Origin: Burkholderia sp. Nafp2/4-1b
Lineage (GTDB): Bacteria; Pseudomonadota; Gammaproteobacteria; Burkholderiales; Burkholderiaceae
DNA: 64,000 nt
Direction of reading: 5' to 3'
Assembly: GCF_003635165.1 (NCBI RefSeq)
Contig: NZ_ML058607.1
Span: 62,001 to 126,000, forward strand
Shown: in pieces, positions 35,566 through 44,508 of the stretch
How the letters are laid out: the number at the start of each line of letters is the position of its first letter
How positions within the stretch are numbered: the stretch's first letter is position 1
Translations under genes and position numbers: made by a program
The notes under the pieces: model-generated
What the model was told of the DNA's origin: nothing
What the model saw: only the letters and a program-made list of their open reading frames with translations
Databases searched by the model: none

Positions 35566-35707
35566 GGCGGAAGGCAGCCGGAGGCAAAGGCGAAGCGGCC
35601 GGGAAGCTGTCGGGAAACGACCGGAAGGCGGTCGGGCAGCAACCGAGCAGCGGCCGGGGAGTAGCCGGGAAGCGGCTGGGACGTGGCCGGGAGACGGCCG
35701 AGGATCG
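35566..35707. repeat. 11-bp degenerate tandem repeat, about 13 units
   Basis: Consensus GCCGGGAAGCG repeated in register from about 35566 to 35707; units from 35598 (GCCGGGAAGCT, GTCGGGAAACG, ACCGGAAGGCG, GTCGGGCAGCA and so on) are strictly 11 bases, and one earlier unit is 10. An 11-bp period is close to one DNA helical turn and is not a multiple of three, so it is not coding in origin. It starts 33 bases after the large hairpin. Confidence 0.75.
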
Positions 35708-35858
35708 GCCAAACCGCCCGGAAACCGGGCGCACTCGTACACACGCGTGTGGCCGTCAGAAACCGTGATTCCGTGCGGTGGGGCGTCCGTCACCGGCACG
35801 TCGGCGCGCACGCCGGCTTGCGCCGGCACGGCGTGAAGGAGACCGGATCACACACCCG

Positions 35859-37397
35859 TCACGCCGCCAGCCTGAACACCGACACGGCGGCCCGCAAGCG
35901 CGCCGCCTGCTCGTCCAGCGACGACGCGGCAGCGGCAGCCTGCTCGACGAGCGCGGCGTTCTGCTGCGTGACTTCGTCCATCTGCGCGACCGCCAGGCCG
36001 ATCTGTTCGATGCCGGTGCTCTGCTCGGCCGACGCCGCCGAAATCTCGCCCATGATGTCGGCCACCCGGTCGATCGAGCGCACGATCTCCGTCATGCGCG
36101 CGCCGGCCGTCTCGACCAGCCGGCTGCCGCTGCCGACGCGCTCAACCGACGCCTCGATCAACCCCTTGATGTCCTTCGCGGCGGCGGCGCTGCGCTGCGC
36201 GAGCGAGCGCACCTCCGACGCCACGACGGCGAACCCGCGCCCTTCCTCGCCGGCGCGCGCGGCTTCGACCGCGGCGTTCAGCGCGAGAATGTTGGTCTGG
36301 AACGCGATGCTCTCGATGACGAGGGTAATGTCGGCAATCCGCACCGATCCATCCGAAATCTGCCGCATCGTTTCGACGACTTCCTGCACGGCGGCGCCGC
36401 CGAGTTCCGTCGCCTCCTTCGCATGAGTCACGAGCGCGTTCGCCTGACGCGCATTGTCGGCGTTCTGTTTGACCGTCGACGTCATCTGCTCCATGCTCGC
36501 GGCCGTTTCCTGCAGCGATGCGGCCTGCTGCTCCGTGCGCTGCGACAGGTCCAGGTTGCCTTGCGCGATCTCGCCGGAGCCGGTGGCGATCGAGTGGGTC
36601 GTGGTCTGGATCTCGGCGATGGTCTCGGTCAGCCGCGCCTTCATGTCGCCGAGCGCGACAAGCAGGCTGCCCGGCGCGGCGTGCGCCGTATCGAACTGCA
36701 CGTCCAGCTCGCCGGCGGCGATGCGGGCCGCGATCTGCGTCGCATGCGCGGGCTCGCCGCCGAGCGTCCGCCTGACGCTGCGCAGCACGCCCCATGCGAT
36801 GGCCGCGAGCGCCGCGGCGATCACGAGCGTAACGGCACCCAGCACCATCGCAAGCCGCGCAAACGCCGCATTGATGTCGTCGTAGAAGAATCCCGTGCCG
36901 ATCCACCAGTCCCAGTCGGGAATCGGAACCACGCCCTGGAGCTTCGGCTCCACGTCCGCGTCGGGGCTGCGCTTGATCAGCACGTCGACGAGCGCGAAAT
37001 GCGCCTGCGCCATCCCGGCGCGGTACGCCTCGCTGTCGGTGAGGCCGCTGGTCGTGCGGTTGCCCTTCGCGCGCGTGCCGATGAACTTCGCATTCGGATG
37101 CACGAGGTTGACGCCGTCGGACGTCGTGACCCAGAAGTAGCTCTTCGAATTCGCGTTGAGCGCCGACAGCGCGACCTTCGCCTGCTGTTGGGCCTGCTCC
37201 CGCGTGAGCGTGCCGTTCGTCTGCAGCGCGCGATACGAATCGACCAGATGCTCGGCCTTGGTCAGCAGAATGACGATCTCTTCGCGGCGGCTGTCGATCA
37301 GCGCGTCGCGCAGCGTGTGCAGCGACAACGCGGCGAGCAATGCGACGCCGAGCAGCGCCGCGGCGACGAGCATCAGCAGTTTCGTGGACAACTTCAT
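35859..37397 (-). CDS. Methyl-accepting chemotaxis protein
   Basis: 512-residue chemoreceptor. Membrane segments at about 8-30 and 187-208 flank a single-Cache periplasmic domain ([31 protein letters not shown]). HAMP follows (about 210-262), then the signalling hairpin whose tip is [31 protein letters not shown] (core [18 protein letters not shown]). No C-terminal CheR-tethering pentapeptide. GAGAGG lies seven bases before ATG 37397. A sigma-28-like promoter lies at 37432-37458, fitting a flagellar/chemotaxis gene. Ligand unknown; sCache domains often bind small acids. Confidence 0.94.
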   Translation of the reverse strand: MKLSTKLLMLVAAALLGVALLAALSLHTLRDALIDSRREEIVILLTKAEHLVDSYRALQTNGTLTREQAQQQAKVALSALNANSKSYFWVTTSDGVNLVHPNAKFIGTRAKGNRTTSGLTDSEAYRAGMAQAHFALVDVLIKRSPDADVEPKLQGVVPIPDWDWWIGTGFFYDDINAAFARLAMVLGAVTLVIAAALAAIAWGVLRSVRRTLGGEPAHATQIAARIAAGELDVQFDTAHAAPGSLLVALGDMKARLTETIAEIQTTTHSIATGSGEIAQGNLDLSQRTEQQAASLQETAASMEQMTSTVKQNADNARQANALVTHAKEATELGGAAVQEVVETMRQISDGSVRIADITLVIESIAFQTNILALNAAVEAARAGEEGRGFAVVASEVRSLAQRSAAAAKDIKGLIEASVERVGSGSRLVETAGARMTEIVRSIDRVADIMGEISAASAEQSTGIEQIGLAVAQMDEVTQQNAALVEQAAAAASSLDEQAARLRAAVSVFRLAA

Positions 37398-37431
37398 GCG
37401 AGGGCCTCTCGTTATTAACCGTTCGGTACAT

Positions 37432-37458
37432 ATATCGGCCCGGGCGGCCCGCCCTTGA
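37432..37458 (-). promoter_or_regulatory. Candidate sigma-28 (FliA) promoter of chemoreceptor gene
   Basis: On the minus strand TCAAGGGC, an 11-base spacer and GCCGATAT. The -10 matches 7 of 8 bases of the FliA consensus GCCGATAA and the spacing is exactly the canonical 11; the -35 matches 4 of 8 of TAAAGTTT. It lies 35 bases upstream of the chemoreceptor start. Confidence 0.45.
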
Positions 37459-37591
37459 ACGGCTCAATATCGGTAATTACCCTCGTTCCGTGCGCTGATC
37501 GAACGCGTGACGGGTCGCGACGGGCCCCGGCGGCATCGCGGCCGCGTCCCGTCCCGTCGCGACGATCGACGGATCTGCCGGCGCGGGCGGC

Positions 37592-38260
37592 TTACAGCCC
37601 GAGCTGCGTCGCGAGATGGCCGATGTCCGACACTTCGTAATAGTTGTAGAACGGCGTGCCCGGCTCGTGGCCGCGGTTCACAAACGCCTTGTGCTTGATC
37701 CCGAGATCCTCGGCCGTCATCAGGTCGTAGCGCAGGCTCGACGACACGTGCAGCACGTCCTCCGGCTTGCAGCCGAGCTTGTCGAACATGTATTCGAAGC
37801 CTTGCATGCGCGGCTTGTACGACTGCGCCTGCTGCGCGGTGAACACCGCATGGAACGGTGCGCCGAGCTTGTCGACGTTGCTCATGATCTGGTCGTCCAT
37901 TGCGTTCGACAGGATCACCAGCTTGTACTTTTTCGCGAGCCGCGACAGGCCGGCCGGCACGTCCGGATGCGGGCCCCACGTCGGCACCGCGTGATAGAAG
38001 CGTTCGGCCTCGGCCTCGTCGAACGTCACGCCGACCCGCGCGCAAGTGCGGCGGATCGAGTTGACGACGACGTCGCGGTACGGCTTCCATGCGCCGAGCA
38101 CCTCGTCGAGCCGATAGGCGGCAAACGCGCGGACGAATTCCTCCATCGCGACCGGCGACAGCCGGTCCGCGTAGATTTCGCGCGCCGTCTCGGCCATCCG
38201 GAAACGGGTCAGCGTGCCGTAGCAGTCGAAGGTGATGAACTTCGGTTCAAACTGGATCAT
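37592..38260 (-). CDS. HAD-type hydrolase, haloacid dehalogenase type II family
   Basis: 222-residue cytoplasmic HAD hydrolase. Nucleophile Asp12 in FITFDCYGTLTRF, Ser/Asn in VILSNAMDD, Lys in YKPRMQGFEYM and the acidic pair in VSSSLRYDLMTAEDLG. The type II haloacid dehalogenase look is DCYGTL and HVSSSLRYD. Such enzymes hydrolyse 2-haloacids, but many members are phosphatases. ATG 38260 has AGGAA six bases upstream; a longer frame upstream is not supported. Confidence 0.9.
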   Translation of the reverse strand: MIQFEPKFITFDCYGTLTRFRMAETAREIYADRLSPVAMEEFVRAFAAYRLDEVLGAWKPYRDVVVNSIRRTCARVGVTFDEAEAERFYHAVPTWGPHPDVPAGLSRLAKKYKLVILSNAMDDQIMSNVDKLGAPFHAVFTAQQAQSYKPRMQGFEYMFDKLGCKPEDVLHVSSSLRYDLMTAEDLGIKHKAFVNRGHEPGTPFYNYYEVSDIGHLATQLGL

Positions 38261-38755
38261 GGTGCGTTCCTGTCGGTGTGAAGCCCCGGCAGGGCCGGGG
38301 ACGGGCTGGGTTGTACGAAATTGAATCAGGGCAAAAAACCCTGCGCGCATCGTTCGGCGCCGCTCAAAACGCACAATCGCCGCAAGTTGCCCGGCGCGTG
38401 CAGCACGATGTGCGGTGCGACCCGGCTGGTGCGGCTGGTGCGGCTGGCGCGGCCGGTGCCGGCCGACCGGCGAGCGGCGCGAAACCGCGCGGCGCCGCCA
38501 GCCGGTGCGGGCCATCGGCAAGCGGCAAGCGGCAGCGACACCGTGCCTTCATCGTAGTGACATTCCCACAGCAGGAGCTGGCGGATTGACGGGCCGCGCC
38601 GGCACGAACCGCGCGTTCGTTCACGCCGATCGAGCGGGTTTGCGTCGATCGCGCGCAAGCGGCCGGTGCCGCCCGAAAACAGGCGAATCGTCCTATCCGC
38701 GCCGCCGGGTCGCTGGCAGAGTCGACCTGTCATTCCCACCCATCCGGAGTCCGGC
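38261..38755. other. Intergenic stretch with short tandem repeat
   Basis: About 500 bases between divergent dehalogenase and acetyltransferase genes. It should hold both promoters. The middle has a 9-bp repeat (38424-38459) and small AAGCGGC duplications. No gene is supported: open frames there consist of repeat-derived Gly/Ala or Trp/Gly peptides. Confidence 0.5.
38424..38459. repeat. 9-bp tandem repeat, four units
   Basis: GGCTGGTGC, GGCTGGTGC, GGCTGGCGC, GGCCGGTGC in tandem. The 9-base period keeps reading frame and in one frame would encode GAA repeats, but no gene surrounds it. Confidence 0.7.
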
Positions 38756-39616
38756 GTGTCCGACCTCAATCCTTCCCGTACGCTTACCTATCGGCCGTTC
38801 GCCGAAACCGACCTGCCGGCCGCGCATCGTCTGTCGGAAGCGGTCAAGTGGCCGCACCGGCTCGACGACTGGCGCTTCGCCTTCCAGCTCGGCAGCGGCT
38901 TCGTGGCCGAAGACGAAGCCGGGATCGTCGGCACCGCGCTCGGCTGGCGCTTCGGCGACGCACATGCGTCGCTCGGCATGGTGATCGTGTCGCCCGAGCA
39001 CCAGGGCCGCGGCATCGGCCGCGAGCTGCTCGCGCGCGTCGTCGACAGCCTCGGCGCGCGCACGATCTTCCTGCACGCGACGCCGTCCGGCGAACCGCTG
39101 TACGTCAAATTCGGCTTCGAAGCGATCGGCACGATCGACCAGCACCAGGGCGCGGCGTTCCAGCCGCCGCTGATTTCGCTGCCGCCGGGCGAGCGGCTGC
39201 GCCCGCTCGGCACCAACGACGGGCCGCGCCTCGCCGCGCTCGCATCGCGCGCGGCCGGCTACGGACGCGGTGCGGTGATCGAGGCGCTCCTCGACGTCGC
39301 GAACGGGATCGCACTCGATCGCGACGGCGAACTGCTCGGCTTCGCGCTGTTCCGCCGCTTCGGCCGCGGCCACGTGATCGGCCCGGTCGTCGCGCCGGAC
39401 GCGCTGCGCGCACAGGCGCTGATCAGCCACTGGCTCGCGCTGCACGAAGGGATGTTCGTGCGCCTCGACGTGCCGGGCGACAGCGGGCTGTCGGACTGGC
39501 TGCAGGGGCTCGGGCTGCCGCGCGTCGACACCGTCGTCGCGATGGCGCGCGGCGCGGCGCCCGCGCGCGATCCGGCGCTGCGCCCGTTCGCGATCGTCAA
39601 TCAGGCGCTCGGTTGA
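38756..39616 (+). CDS. GNAT-family N-acetyltransferase
   Basis: 286-residue acetyltransferase. The acetyl-CoA binding motif is QGRGIGRELLARVVDSLG (about 82-99), preceded by the strand HASLGMVIVSPEH. A second GNAT-like half (about 145-280) completes the length, as in tandem GNAT proteins. GTG 38756 is chosen because GGAG lies six to seven bases upstream; the open frame before it lacks a ribosome binding site. It precedes the reductase gene by 10 bases, so they are likely cotranscribed. Acceptor substrate unknown. Confidence 0.87.
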   Translation: MSDLNPSRTLTYRPFAETDLPAAHRLSEAVKWPHRLDDWRFAFQLGSGFVAEDEAGIVGTALGWRFGDAHASLGMVIVSPEHQGRGIGRELLARVVDSLGARTIFLHATPSGEPLYVKFGFEAIGTIDQHQGAAFQPPLISLPPGERLRPLGTNDGPRLAALASRAAGYGRGAVIEALLDVANGIALDRDGELLGFALFRRFGRGHVIGPVVAPDALRAQALISHWLALHEGMFVRLDVPGDSGLSDWLQGLGLPRVDTVVAMARGAAPARDPALRPFAIVNQALG

Positions 39617-39626
39617 GCGGCGCGCG

Positions 39627-40553
39627 ATGAGCTTCCTCTACAAGGCTGACCCGGTGCGCGGTGCGCAATGGGCGCAACGCTTCGCGCAGAACGCGCCCGA
39701 TCTGCCGTTCCGGATCTGGCCGGACCTCGGCGATCCTGAAGCGGTCCGCTATCTCGCCGCATGGCAGCCGCCCGACGATCCCGCCACGCTGCTGCCGAAT
39801 CTCGAGGTCGTGTTCTCGGTCGGCGCCGGCATCGACCAGTTCGACCTGTCGCGCGTGCCCGCGCACATCCCGGTCGTGCGGATGATCGAGCCGGGCATCG
39901 TCGAAGGCATGGTCGAATACGTGACGCAGGCCGTGCTGACGATCCATCGCGACCTGTTCGATTACGCGGGGCAACAACGCGCGCAGGTGTGGCGCGAAAA
40001 ACCGGTACGCGCGGCCGCGTCGCGGCGCGTCGGCGTGCTCGGGCTCGGTACGCTCGGCCAGGCCGTGCTCGACATGCTGCGGCGCTTCGGTTTCCCGTGC
40101 GCCGGCTGGAGCCGCACGCCGCGTACCTTCGACGGCATCGACTGCTACGCGGGCGACGCGGCGCTCGACGCGTTCCTCGCCCGCACCGACATCCTGATCT
40201 GCCTGCTGCCGCTCACCGACAGCACGCGCGGGCTGCTCGGCGCGCGCGTGTTCGACGCGCTGCCGGCCGGCGCGTCGCTCGTTCAGGTCGGGCGCGGCCC
40301 GCAGCTCGACGACGCCGCGTTGCTCGCGGCGCTCGCGAGCGGCCGGCTCGACAGCGCGATCCTCGACGTGACGGACCCCGAACCGTTGCCGGCCGGCCAT
40401 CCGTTCTGGATGCATCCGCGCATCCGGATCACGCCGCACATCGCCAGCGCGACGCGCCCCGACACCGCGGTCGACGCCGTGCTCGCGAACCTCGCACGCC
40501 ATCGCGCGGGGCAGCCGATGGTCGGCGTCGTCGACCGCACGCGCGGCTACTGA
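39627..40553 (+). CDS. Glyoxylate/hydroxypyruvate reductase A-like (GhrA)
   Basis: 308-residue D-2-hydroxyacid dehydrogenase. The NAD(P)-binding loop is VGVLGLGTLGQAVLDMLRRFG (core GLGTLG), the catalytic Arg in FDALPAGASLVQVGRGPQ, Glu in DVTDPEPLPAGHPFW and His in PHIASATRPD. The N-terminal pattern is the GhrA subgroup, which reduces glyoxylate and hydroxypyruvate. Gap of 10 bases after the acetyltransferase gene. Confidence 0.92.
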   Translation: MSFLYKADPVRGAQWAQRFAQNAPDLPFRIWPDLGDPEAVRYLAAWQPPDDPATLLPNLEVVFSVGAGIDQFDLSRVPAHIPVVRMIEPGIVEGMVEYVTQAVLTIHRDLFDYAGQQRAQVWREKPVRAAASRRVGVLGLGTLGQAVLDMLRRFGFPCAGWSRTPRTFDGIDCYAGDAALDAFLARTDILICLLPLTDSTRGLLGARVFDALPAGASLVQVGRGPQLDDAALLAALASGRLDSAILDVTDPEPLPAGHPFWMHPRIRITPHIASATRPDTAVDAVLANLARHRAGQPMVGVVDRTRGY

Positions 40554-40635
40554 CCCGACGCGTGCCGCGCCGACGTGCGCACGCGGCCCCGCGGGACGCG
40601 CAGCAGAAAATGCCGCAGCGCCCCGCACAAACACC

Positions 40636-40647
40636 ACGTACGTACGT
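40636..40647. promoter_or_regulatory. 12-bp palindrome upstream of aminotransferase
   Basis: ACGTACGTACGT, a perfect palindrome, 89 bases upstream of the aminotransferase start in the 182-base gap. The Lrp-family regulator encoded downstream could bind here, but alternating ACGT is low-complexity and may be chance. Confidence 0.2.
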
Positions 40648-40735
40648 TTCAGGCCGCAATTTGAAGGCGCGTGCGGAATTCTCGCCCGGTAGCATGAACT
40701 CACCGCTGACACCTCGACGAGAGTCCCGCCCTGCC

Positions 40736-42136
40736 ATGAACCAAGCCGCGCTGATCGAAGCCGATCGTCAACACCTGATCCACCCCGTCGTCAATTACCG
40801 TGCGCACGAGGCGCGCGGCGTCACCGTGCTCGAATCCGCGGACGGCGTGTTCCTGCGTGATGGCGACGGCCACACGCTGCTCGATGCGTTCTCCGGCCTG
40901 TGGTGCGTGAACGTGGGCTACGGCCGCGACAGCATCGTGAAGGCCGCCGCCGACCAGATGGCGAAGCTGCCGTACGCGACCGGCTATTTCCATTTCGGGT
41001 CGCAGCCGGCGATCGAGCTCGCCGAGCGCCTTGCCGCGCTCGCGCCGCCGTCGCTGAACCGCGTGTACTTCACGCTCGGCGGCTCGGACGCGATCGATTC
41101 CGCGGTGCGCTTCATCACGCACTATTTCAACGCGACCGGCCGCCCGTCGAAAAAGCAGATGATCGCGCTCGAACGCGGCTACCACGGTTCGTCGTCGATC
41201 GGTGCCGGCCTCACCGCACTGCCCGCGTTCCACCGCCATTTCGACCTGCCGCGCGCGGACCAGCACCATATTCCGTCGCCGTACCCGTACCGCCATCCGC
41301 TCGGCGACGATCCGCAGGCGCTGATCGCCGCATCCGTCGCCGCGCTCGAAGCGAAGGTCGCCGAGCTCGGCGCGGACAACGTCGCCGCGTTCTTCTGCGA
41401 ACCCGTGCAGGGTTCCGGCGGCGTGATCGTGCCGCCGGCCGGCTGGCTGAAGGCGATGCGCGACGCGTGCCGGCGCCTCGGCATCCTGTTCGTCGCCGAC
41501 GAGGTGATCACCGGCTTCGGCCGCACGGGCCCGCTGTTCGCGTGCGAGCGCGAACAGGTCGACCCGGACCTGATGACCGTCGCGAAGGGCCTGACCGCCG
41601 GCTATGCGCCGATGGGTGCCGTGCTGATGTCCGACGAGATCTACGAAGGGATCGCGGGCAATCGCGCCGATTCGGCCGTGGTCGGCCACGGCTACACGTA
41701 TTCCGCGCATCCGGTGAGCGCGGCGATCGGCCTGGAGGTGCTGAAGCTCTATCACGAAGGCGGGCTGCTCGCGAACGGCCAGGCGCTCGCGCCGCACTTC
41801 GCGGCGGGGCTCGACGCGCTGCGCGCGCATCCGCTCGTCGGCGACGCGCGTTCGGTCGGCCTGCTCGGCGCGCTCGAACTGGTCGCCGACAAGGCGCACA
41901 AGACGCGCTTCGACCCGGCGCTGAACGTGCCCGACAAGATCGCCGCCGCCGCGTACGCGAACGGCGTGGTGTTCCGCGCGTTCGGCGACGGCGTGCTCGG
42001 TTTCGCGCCGGCGCTGAGCTTCACCGCGGGCGAGTTCGACCTGATGTTCGAACGCGTGCGCAACACGCTCGACGACGTGCTGGCCGACACGGGCGTGCAG
42101 CGCGCGCTCGACGCCGCGCATGCGCAGCCGGCCTGA
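40736..42136 (+). CDS. Class III PLP-dependent aminotransferase (omega-amine:pyruvate type)
   Basis: 466-residue fold-type I aminotransferase. The PLP lysine is in LMTVAKGLTAGYAPMGAV, the PLP-ring Asp in LFVADEVITGFGRTG, and the N-terminal GLWCVNVGYGRDSIVKAA is shared with putrescine- and beta-alanine:pyruvate aminotransferases. It likely moves an amino group from an omega-amine to pyruvate, giving an aldehyde for the semialdehyde dehydrogenase encoded at 42819-44291. ATG 40736 starts MNQAALIEADRQHLIHP; the much longer frame upstream overlaps the reductase gene and is a shadow. Confidence 0.92.
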   Translation: MNQAALIEADRQHLIHPVVNYRAHEARGVTVLESADGVFLRDGDGHTLLDAFSGLWCVNVGYGRDSIVKAAADQMAKLPYATGYFHFGSQPAIELAERLAALAPPSLNRVYFTLGGSDAIDSAVRFITHYFNATGRPSKKQMIALERGYHGSSSIGAGLTALPAFHRHFDLPRADQHHIPSPYPYRHPLGDDPQALIAASVAALEAKVAELGADNVAAFFCEPVQGSGGVIVPPAGWLKAMRDACRRLGILFVADEVITGFGRTGPLFACEREQVDPDLMTVAKGLTAGYAPMGAVLMSDEIYEGIAGNRADSAVVGHGYTYSAHPVSAAIGLEVLKLYHEGGLLANGQALAPHFAAGLDALRAHPLVGDARSVGLLGALELVADKAHKTRFDPALNVPDKIAAAAYANGVVFRAFGDGVLGFAPALSFTAGEFDLMFERVRNTLDDVLADTGVQRALDAAHAQPA

Positions 42137-42220
42137 CGGCCAAGGGAAAGCCGGGCTTGTGGCGGCCATCGTTCGACTCTAAAGTAACCGGACATTCCAT
42201 TTTTTCCGACTCACGTGAAC

Positions 42221-42712
42221 ATGACGGACAGCAAGCTGGATCGCATCGACCTGCGCATCCTCTCCCAGTTGCAGAAGCGCGGCCGCATGACCAACGTCGA
42301 ACTGGCCGATGCGGTCGGGCTGTCGCCCAGCCCGTGCCTGATCCGCGTGAAGCGGCTGGAGAAGGCCGGCTACATCGGCGGCTACGGCGCGCACATCCAG
42401 TTGGAAAAGCTCGGCGACGTGCAGGTCGTGTTCACCGAGGTCACGCTGGCCGACCACCGCCGCGAGGACTTCGACCGCTTCGTCGCGGCGATCCGCAACG
42501 TCGACGAGATCGTCGAATGCCACCTCGCGAGCGGCGGCTACGACTATCTGCTGAAGTTCATCACGCGCAGCGTGAGCCATTACCAGACGATCGTCGAAGG
42601 GCTGCTCGAGCAGAACATCGGCATCGAGAAGTATTTCAGTTACGTGATCATCAAGTCGCCGTTCGTCAAACGGCACTATCCGCTCGAATCGCTGTTCGGC
42701 GAACGTCACTAA
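42221..42712 (+). CDS. Lrp/AsnC-family transcriptional regulator
   Basis: 163 residues. Helix-turn-helix RILSQLQKRGRMTNVELADAVGLSPSPCLIRVKRL, then an RAM (AsnC) effector domain (about 70-155) with GGYDYLLKF. GTG 42215 is a possible alternative start; neither has a strong ribosome binding site. Located between the aminotransferase and dehydrogenase genes, all on the plus strand, so it likely controls this amine/amino acid pathway. Confidence 0.92.
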   Translation: MTDSKLDRIDLRILSQLQKRGRMTNVELADAVGLSPSPCLIRVKRLEKAGYIGGYGAHIQLEKLGDVQVVFTEVTLADHRREDFDRFVAAIRNVDEIVECHLASGGYDYLLKFITRSVSHYQTIVEGLLEQNIGIEKYFSYVIIKSPFVKRHYPLESLFGERH

Positions 42713-42818
42713 CGCACCGGCGCGGCACCCTGCAACGCGGCAGCACGCTGTCCGCGCGGGGCAGTCGCGCGCCCGCGCCGGGGCCGTTCGCGCCGAATGG
42801 CTCATCCAAGGACCTGTC

Positions 42819-44291
42819 ATGCCGCTTACGCTGACCCGCACCGAACTCCTGCGCACCGCCAACCTGATCGACGGCACGTGGCGCGACGCGCTCGACGGCC
42901 GCCGCTTCGCCGTCACCGATCCCGCGACGCTCGACATCGTTGCCCACGCACCCGACAGCGGCGCCGCCGACGCGCGCGCCGCCACCGACGCCGCGGCACG
43001 CGCGCTGCCCGCGTGGCGCGCGACGCCCGCGCGCGAACGCGCGGCGATCCTGCGCGCATGGCATGCGGCGATCGTCGCGCACACCGACGATCTCGCGAAG
43101 CTGATGTCGCGCGAGCAGGGCAAGCCGCTGGCCGAAGCGCGCGGCGAAGTCGCATACGGCGCGTCGTACGTGCTGTGGTTCGCGGAGGAAGCGACGCGCA
43201 CGTACGGCGACCTGATCCCGCAGCAGCAGCGCGGCAAGCGGCTCAGCGCGGTGAAGGAGCCGATCGGCGTCGTCGCCGCGATCACGCCGTGGAATTTCCC
43301 GCTCGCGATGATCGCGCGCAAGATCGCGCCCGCCCTCGCGGCCGGCTGCACCGTCGTCGCGAAGCCGGCCGAGGACACGCCGCTGACCGCCCTCGCACTC
43401 GCGTTTCTCGCGCAGGAAGCCGGCGTGCCGGCCGGTGTGCTGAACCTCATCGCAGCATCGCGCGACCGCGGCATCGACGCCGCGGCCGACTGGCTCGCCG
43501 ACGCCCGCGTGCGCAAGATCACGTTCACCGGATCGACGGCCGTCGGCAAGCTGCTCGCGCGCGAGTCGGCGGCGACGCTGAAGAAGCTGTCGCTCGAGCT
43601 CGGCGGCAATGCGCCGTTCATCGTGTTCGACGATGCGGAACTCGATGCGGCGGTCGACGGGCTGATGGCCGCCAAGTTCCGCAATGGCGGGCAGACCTGC
43701 GTGTCGCCGAATCGCGTGTACGTGCAGGCCGGCGTCTACGACGCGTTCGCCGCGAAGCTCGCCGCGCGCGTCGCCGCGCTGAAGGTTGCGCCGGCGACCG
43801 ACCCGGCCGCGCAGATCGGCCCGATGATCAACGCGCGCGCGGTCGACAAGATCGCGCGACACGTCGGCGACGCGCTCGAACGCGGCGCGCGCGTGCTGGC
43901 GGGCGGCAAGCGCCTGACCGACCTCGGGCCGAACTACTACGCGCCGACGGTGCTCGCCGACGCCACCGCCGACATGCAGCTGACCTGCGAGGAAACCTTC
44001 GGCCCGGTCGCCGCGTTGTTCCGCTTCGACACCGAGGACGAAGCCGTCGACGCCGCGAACGACACGCCGTTCGGGCTCGCCGCGTATTTCTATACGCAGG
44101 ACGTGCGGCGCATCGCACGGGTGTCCGCGCGGCTCGAAACGGGCATCGTCGGCATCAACGAAGGCGCGCTCGCGAGCGAGGCCGCGCCGTTCGGCGGCGT
44201 GAAGGAATCGGGCTACGGGCGCGAAGGCTCGCGCTATGGCCTCGACGACTACCTGTCGATCAAGTACCTGTGCCAGGGTGGGCTGGACTGA
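42819..44291 (+). CDS. NAD(P)-dependent succinate-semialdehyde dehydrogenase-like (GabD family)
   Basis: 490-residue aldehyde dehydrogenase. The catalytic Cys is in FRNGGQTCVSPNRVYVQ, the Glu in KLSLELGGNAPFIVFDDA, the Asn in AAITPWNFPLAM, the coenzyme region in FTGSTAVGKLLA. The GabD signature KEPIGVVAAITPWNFP and C-terminal GGVKESGYGREGSRYGLDDY fit succinate-semialdehyde dehydrogenases. AAGGA lies six bases before ATG 42819. With the aminotransferase it would complete GABA, putrescine or beta-alanine breakdown. Confidence 0.92.
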   Translation: MPLTLTRTELLRTANLIDGTWRDALDGRRFAVTDPATLDIVAHAPDSGAADARAATDAAARALPAWRATPARERAAILRAWHAAIVAHTDDLAKLMSREQGKPLAEARGEVAYGASYVLWFAEEATRTYGDLIPQQQRGKRLSAVKEPIGVVAAITPWNFPLAMIARKIAPALAAGCTVVAKPAEDTPLTALALAFLAQEAGVPAGVLNLIAASRDRGIDAAADWLADARVRKITFTGSTAVGKLLARESAATLKKLSLELGGNAPFIVFDDAELDAAVDGLMAAKFRNGGQTCVSPNRVYVQAGVYDAFAAKLAARVAALKVAPATDPAAQIGPMINARAVDKIARHVGDALERGARVLAGGKRLTDLGPNYYAPTVLADATADMQLTCEETFGPVAALFRFDTEDEAVDAANDTPFGLAAYFYTQDVRRIARVSARLETGIVGINEGALASEAAPFGGVKESGYGREGSRYGLDDYLSIKYLCQGGLD

Positions 44292-44508
44292 AGCGGCGCG
44301 CCCGCGCGCCCGATCCCGCCGCGTTCCTCGCCGGTTCACCGCTGCGCGGCGCAGCGCCGGCGGCGGGCGCCCGCGCCGCACACGTTTGCCGGCATTCGTT
44401 CGGCCTTCGCGTCGCGTGCGGACCTCGATTTCCGGGCGTATCTGCCGTTAACCCGGATTTGACCGGCGCCGCTGCCCCTGCGGCCGGCTTTCCTGCACGA
44501 GCGCGAGC

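Larger units (their letters stand above)
35198..35858. other. 660-bp repeat-rich intergenic stretch
   Basis: Between the PucR promoter and the 3' end of the chemoreceptor gene. It holds a 24-bp-arm inverted repeat (35482-35533) and an 11-bp degenerate tandem repeat (35566-35707). Open frames exist on both strands but are products of the repeats (periodic Leu-Pro-Gly-Arg or Gly-Arg peptides) and no gene is called. The PucR promoter should lie in 35198-35320. Confidence 0.6.

Noticed and set aside
35437..35829. Open frames through the hairpin and minisatellite
   Set aside because: Their products are periodic peptides dictated by the repeats; no family resemblance and no ribosome binding site.
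39761..42136. 791-codon frame suggesting a reductase-aminotransferase fusion
   Set aside because: The first half lies in the wrong frame over the GhrA-like gene and is Arg-rich; the aminotransferase has its own start at 40736.
44341..44355. GCTGCGC-G-GCGCAGC stem after the dehydrogenase gene
   Set aside because: One-base loop and no T tract; such palindromes are expected by chance at this GC content.
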